Position numbers and translations under genes: made by a program. The notes under the pieces were generated by a model. It made no database searches and had not been told where the DNA came from. It saw only the letters and a list, made by a program, of their open reading frames with translations. From Rhizoclosmatium globosum (taxonomy: Eukaryota > Chytridiomycota > Chytridiomycetes > Chytridiales > Chytriomycetaceae), in the NCBI GenBank assembly GCA_002104985.1, contig MCGO01000012.1, positions 124,001-188,000 on the forward strand: 64,000 bases of DNA. Reading direction: 5' to 3'. Positions 60,159 to 64,000 of this stretch are shown here, one piece after another; positions within the stretch are counted from its first letter, which is position 1; every line of letters begins with the position of its first letter.

Positions 60159-60194
60159 ATAAACTCTCTCAGCAAAGAAAACCTGGAATGAAAA

Positions 60195-60595
60195 TCAAAT
60201 CCCTGATTTCCAATACTTCCTGAATTTCTCATTGGAATTAGGTACTGTATTTCTCCAGAATGAAGCAACTAAAAAGAAAATGAAACCACTTCCTCCAAAA
60301 CCCCCATTCCATCGTCGAAACGGCAGTAATAGAAGCCAAGTGGTTGTCAAACGACCCACCCGGCTCCAAATATACTACCACCAGTATTAAAAAATAAAAC
60401 TACGAAACTCGATAACCTTCAACCAAAACCAACAGCACACACTCCATTCATGCTTGTCTAGAAGCTTTTTTTTTGTTGCTTGAGAAAGTGAACGAATGTT
60501 GGTTTGAGGCGCAGTGTTGGAATGACATTCAGTGGGAGTAGAGAGCAGACTCGGAGCGAAGGTCTCTTGGAAGGTTCCAGGAGAGAATGGGGCCA
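60195..60595 (-). CDS. Possible small membrane protein
   Basis: Exon 1 starts MAPFSPGTFQETFAPSLL and ends near HEWSVCCWFW. A phase-compatible intron (GTTGAA donor, TTGGAG acceptor, about 60375-60425) leads to a second exon with one hydrophobic helix (GSGFIFFLVASFW) and a polar tail (NEKFRKYWKSGI). The product would be about 110 residues. It has the size and make-up of small mitochondrial inner-membrane subunits, but I recognise no family, and the acceptor is weak. Convergent with the Vma12-like gene; plausible rather than proven. Confidence 0.35.
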
Positions 60596-60862
60596 TCTTG
60601 TCTTGGAGTCCGAGACTTGGAGTTTGGTCGGCAGACCAAGAAGAGAGCTTTTTGGTTCGAGAAAAAAGGAACGCGCGAATATTTATACCTCTTGGTGGCG
60701 AAGAGTCAAAACAAACAAGAGTCATTTGGACACTGTGACTATGTGGTTAAGTTTTGTGAAGAAAAAAGGAATAGAGAGGTACTTTCTTCATTTTGGAAAT
60801 TCTCTGTATATATATTGGTTTGAAATCATTGGAAATCAGCCAAGGAGATTTACCACCCAAAA

Positions 60863-61743
60863 ATGAGCGACAACACATCTGTAGCAGGCCGTTCTCTCGG
60901 ATACACTCTCGCAGTGGATTTTGGTATCCAGTTCGTCTTCTACGTCTACTCTGCGTACTACAAGACCGAGAAACTGTACGATGGCTCTGGCTCTCTCACA
61001 TATCTGGCTTGTATCTTCGTTGCCTTATTGGTCCGCCCAGATGCCTCCGTCGGAAATGGAATCTCTTCTATCGCCCCCAGACAAGCACTAGCTGCTACTG
61101 GAGTTCTCATTTGGTGTGTGAGACTTGGCTCGTTCCTGTTCCTTCGGTGTGTTCTATTGCTGTGTTCCAAAATTATCAATAACTGAACTTCTCCTCAATT
61201 AGAGTTCAGAAACACGCCGACCATAGATTCGATGAACTGAAACTGAATCCTATCCGTTTCGCTGTGCCTTGGTTCATTCAAGTTGTATGGATTTTCTTGA
61301 CTGCCTTCCCAGTGTATATTGTCCTTGCCAACGTTGCCAGCTTACAAGCTGCGTTGGGATGGAGTGATATTATTGGAATCATTGTTTGGATCCTTGGTTT
61401 CACTTTCGAAGCAGTTGCGGATGCTCAAAAGAACAAGTTCAAGACAGCAAACCCATCCAAGTTCATGCAAACTGGCCTCTTCAAGTACTCACAGTACCCC
61501 AACTATTTTGGTGAAGTCACTTTGTGGATTGGAATGTGGATTCTTTGTGCAGGAGGATTCACTGACAACTGGCAATTCGTCTCCATCATTTCTCCAATCT
61601 TTGTCTTCTGCCTCATCTATTTTGTTTCTGGAGTTCGTCTTCTGGAAGCGTCCTCCCAAAAGAGATACGGACAAGATCCAGAGTTTATTGCCTACAAGGC
61701 TCGTACCAGCAAGTTTATCCCGTGGTTCCCAAAGAAAGCGTAA
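60863..61743 (+). CDS. DUF1295 (steroid 5-alpha-reductase-like) membrane protein
   Basis: Two exons (intron 61147-61202) give 274 residues. At least six hydrophobic helices are visible, among them FGIQFVFYVYSAYY, LTYLACIFVALLV, VVWIFLTAFPVYIVLANV, IIGIIVWILGFTFEAVAD and FVSIISPIFVFCLIYFVSG. The C-terminal half carries the family signature: FEAVADAQKNKFK, GLFKYSQYPNYFGEVTLWIG and the end KRYGQDPEFIAYKARTSKFIPWFP. DUF1295 proteins share the NADPH-binding fold of steroid 5-alpha reductases and isoprenylcysteine methyltransferases, and the Gly-Leu-Phe, Tyr-Pro-Asn-Tyr-Phe and Glu residues line that site. Substrate unknown; probably an ER lipid or sterol reductase-like enzyme. Confidence 0.88.
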
Positions 61744-61862
61744 ATTCAATCTTCCCATTTATTCTAACGTAAAAAATAAAGCCACATTGGAACATATAAG
61801 TTTCCAGAAATTACAACTCTAACGAAAATACCAGGTTTAACCACAAGCCATGAGCATTAAGA

Positions 61863-63579
61863 TTATGAAGAATGGCTGCTCTTCCTTGCAATTGAATTTT
61901 CAAGCTCCTGAATCGCCTTCATAATCCTATGACGGTGAGAAAACATCGGAATATTCAACACTGTCTTGAGATCCTCCATAGTAAGCGACATGAAGATACT
62001 TCCGTCAATATCCTCCCCTGTAAATAGTTGCACAACGTCCTCTGGTGCGCCAGTGGCCTGAACAAACATGCCAACTTGCTGAGTCGTCCAAGACATTGGG
62101 TCGCTTGGCAACTCAGACTTAACAGCTTCAATTGCATCCAAGTATCCAACACGAGGGGATCCACGCGACGAGCGGGTAGATCTCGTGCGGGACATTGTTG
62201 GGCTGGATGGAACGCTTCCTGATTGCGAAGCGTTACCATCGAAACTGGTTCGGACTCCGAGACCTTGCTGCATAGATGCCTCAGAAATTCTTCTAGGGCC
62301 AAAGTTTGGCGAAACTGGAGAAGAGGATTGGAAGTCGTTGGAATATGATCTAATCAATGGAGACTGATCCAAACTGAATGATTGACCACGCGGCAAAGAT
62401 AGCGGATCGCGGGGAATAATGCGAGGGGATCCACTTGCAATCGACATTGGAGAAGGAGGGAGAGCCAATTGGTTGATCAAATCAGATGGGTCTGGTAAAG
62501 GCTGCGTGTCCTCAGAAGACATGAGTGGTACAATCATCAGCGGAACTTGAAGCGTGATATTAGGGGATTCGCTGTTGTCACAAACAATGTTGACTTGAAG
62601 TCGGGTCTTCACTGATATTAGCGGTGATTCAAGGGAAGGTTGTGCCAATGTTGGATCAATAAGAAGTACAAGCTTGCGAGTGAGAGCTGGATCCCCATTA
62701 TTCACTTTAATGAGAGCGAAAGACTCATTGATTTCGGAGAGTGGTCGAGGAAACTTGTAGATTCCTTCCTTGTTGCTTGGTCCGAGATAGCGAACTTCGC
62801 TACGTATAGACACTTGCAACATCCGAATCTTGAATGGCGTGAAGTAGATGGCCAAGTCGGCTTCCACGGAATCTCCGGGCCTGAAATTCGTTGTTGGTAC
62901 ACGAATCGACACACCACACTTTTCTTGGGATGGTGGAACTTCGTGATTGAAACGAGACACTGACTTAAGTAGCTTGTTGACGCCATTGTTGGGAACAAAC
63001 AGGAAAACCGGAACTTCAATGTCTTCGGTGGTTGCACGAAGGAGAGATTCGCTCCATGTTACCGTGATTTTCAAGGTATAGTAGACTCGGCCTCCAGTTC
63101 CTTCGAAAGAAGGAAACATACCGTTCGAGGGAAGAGCGAGCTCGAATGGGTACTTCAGGACACTTCCCTGTTTGTCATGTTCAGATATGACAGCTTCACG
63201 GATTTTACTCACATCTGGGACCAGTCCATCAGCAAAGGACTTAACTTCTACTTGCAACTTTTGGAATTGCTGCGTATGGACTGTGGCAGTCTTGTCCTTG
63301 CCTTCAAGATTGAGTTTGTTTCCATATGTCCAATATGTTGACGTCATTCCAGCAAGTTCTGCAATAATCTTCGCACCCTGAAAGAGCATTCATCATTAAA
63401 GACTATTGAGTATAAGAGTAACGATTGTAGCTTACCCTTGGCAATGGCTTTGGTGCCTTGAGCTTAACACAGCCTTCTATTGAGGAGGAGAATCCCCAGC
63501 CAGCATAAGCGACGATACCTCCATCAGCTCGTAAGTTCTTGCCGTGGCCTTTGACCTCAAACACATCAAATCGGCCCAT
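61863..63579 (-). CDS. Arrestin-domain protein fused to a C-terminal SAM domain
   Basis: Two exons (intron 63378-63435) give 552 residues. The arrestin fold runs from MGRFDVFEVK through GCVKLKAPKPLP, YPFELALPSNGMFPSFEG, RVYYTLKITVTW, PLSEINESFALIKV and PTLAQPSLESPLISVKT to VPLMIVPLMS. A Ser/Pro-rich linker (about residues 345-470) follows. The last 75 residues are a SAM domain (MSWTTQQVGMFVQATG, then FTGEDIDGSIFMSLTMEDL and RIMKAIQELE). SAM domains oligomerise or bind partners, so this adaptor may assemble polymers or dock on another SAM protein. The sister arrestin at 57144-59311 lacks SAM and has five introns rather than one, so one copy may have lost introns. Confidence 0.88.
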
Positions 63580-64000
63580 TCTTGGCTTCTTTGTCAAAGC
63601 TTTTTTTGGGGTGGCGGTTTCTTATGCAAAAATCCCAACACGCGGCTGAACCGCCTTTAAAGGTAAGAAATGTTATCTGCATTTTTCGCTCCTCAAAGAA
63701 GCTGGGAGTATTTTCAGTAAGCCAGGAGAATCAGATCAAAAACACATTTAGTCAGAAACTTAACCCAATCAACCGATAATCCGCTTTGCTTATTGATGAC
63801 AGACAAACGCGCATTTGAACAATATTTAACAGAAATCAGAGTTATTTCAAATTTGAGAGGGAATTGGTTTATCGGGCACGCAGTCAAATTTTCCATCTCC
63901 AACAATGCACGCACGTTTTGCAGCACGCACCCTGCTTGGGTTGCATCATGGAATCGAGGAAAAGACAAAAAATCTTACAATTGTCCCCGCATTCATGAGC
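63580..64000. other. Upstream region of the arrestin-SAM gene
   Basis: About 420 AT-rich bases at the end of the window. A short pyrimidine/A-T tract lies just before the arrestin start. An 85-codon minus-strand frame (63714-63968) lacks domain features. No further gene can be supported. Confidence 0.5.

Noticed and set aside
60504..60866. Plus-strand frames upstream of the DUF1295 gene
   Set aside because: Mutually overlapping short frames opposite the candidate small gene, with no conserved motif; one is simply the 5' untranslated region.
1..64000. CRISPR arrays, bacterial operons or phage genes
   Set aside because: Dense spliceosomal introns and eukaryote-specific families make this nuclear DNA; no regularly spaced short repeats of CRISPR type were seen.

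Overview
The window is nuclear DNA from a gene-dense eukaryote, most likely a zoosporic (chytrid) fungus. Protein genes carry many short GT-AG introns of about 45-60 bases (often GTAAGT, GTATGT or GTTGAG donors, CTAAC-like branch sites) and sit 30-250 bases apart on both strands. Several families are typically fungal: an RTA1-like 7TM protein, a MARVEL-like tetraspan, a GT31 glycosyltransferase with a PAN-like tail, an Aim18-type chalcone-isomerase protein. These lie beside genes that normally accompany a centriole and flagellum: CEP162-like, NSUN7-like, SFI1-like, FAM161-like. That mix fits a flagellated fungus. I infer this from protein families and cannot name the species.

Layout. 0.1-10 kb: CEP162-like coiled-coil protein, AN1 zinc-finger protein, bZIP factor, F-box/LRR protein. 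10-17 kb: one large Ubr1-type N-recognin. 17-28 kb: GT31 glycosyltransferase, Sla2/End4 endocytic adaptor, an orphan acidic protein, NSUN7-like protein. 28-42 kb: MARVEL-like protein, CDCA7-like zinc-finger protein, SFI1-like centrin-binding protein, RTA1-like protein, orphan 7TM protein, F-box protein, PIG-L deacetylase, Aim18-like protein, FAM161-like protein. 42.4-49.7 kb: a gene-poor, AT-rich island with one tRNA, a decayed gene copy and two intact tandem copies of an unrecognised coiled-coil gene. 49.7-63.6 kb: a second bZIP paralogous to the first, a focadhesin-like giant protein, an arrestin, a Vma12-like V-ATPase assembly factor, a doubtful small membrane protein, a DUF1295 membrane reductase-like protein, and a second arrestin fused to a SAM domain.

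Connections. Four proteins point to the basal body or flagellum. Ubr1, two F-box proteins, the AN1 protein and the arrestins (commonly ubiquitin-ligase adaptors) give a strong ubiquitin/proteostasis content. Sla2, the arrestins and Vma12 relate to endocytosis and vacuole acidification.

Caveats. Exon boundaries were worked out by hand from splice signals and reading phase. Several conserved genes between 16.7-20.3 kb and 31-38.7 kb need one extra base at a short homopolymer to stay in frame, whereas long genes elsewhere do not. I read this as local consensus error, but it could be real.
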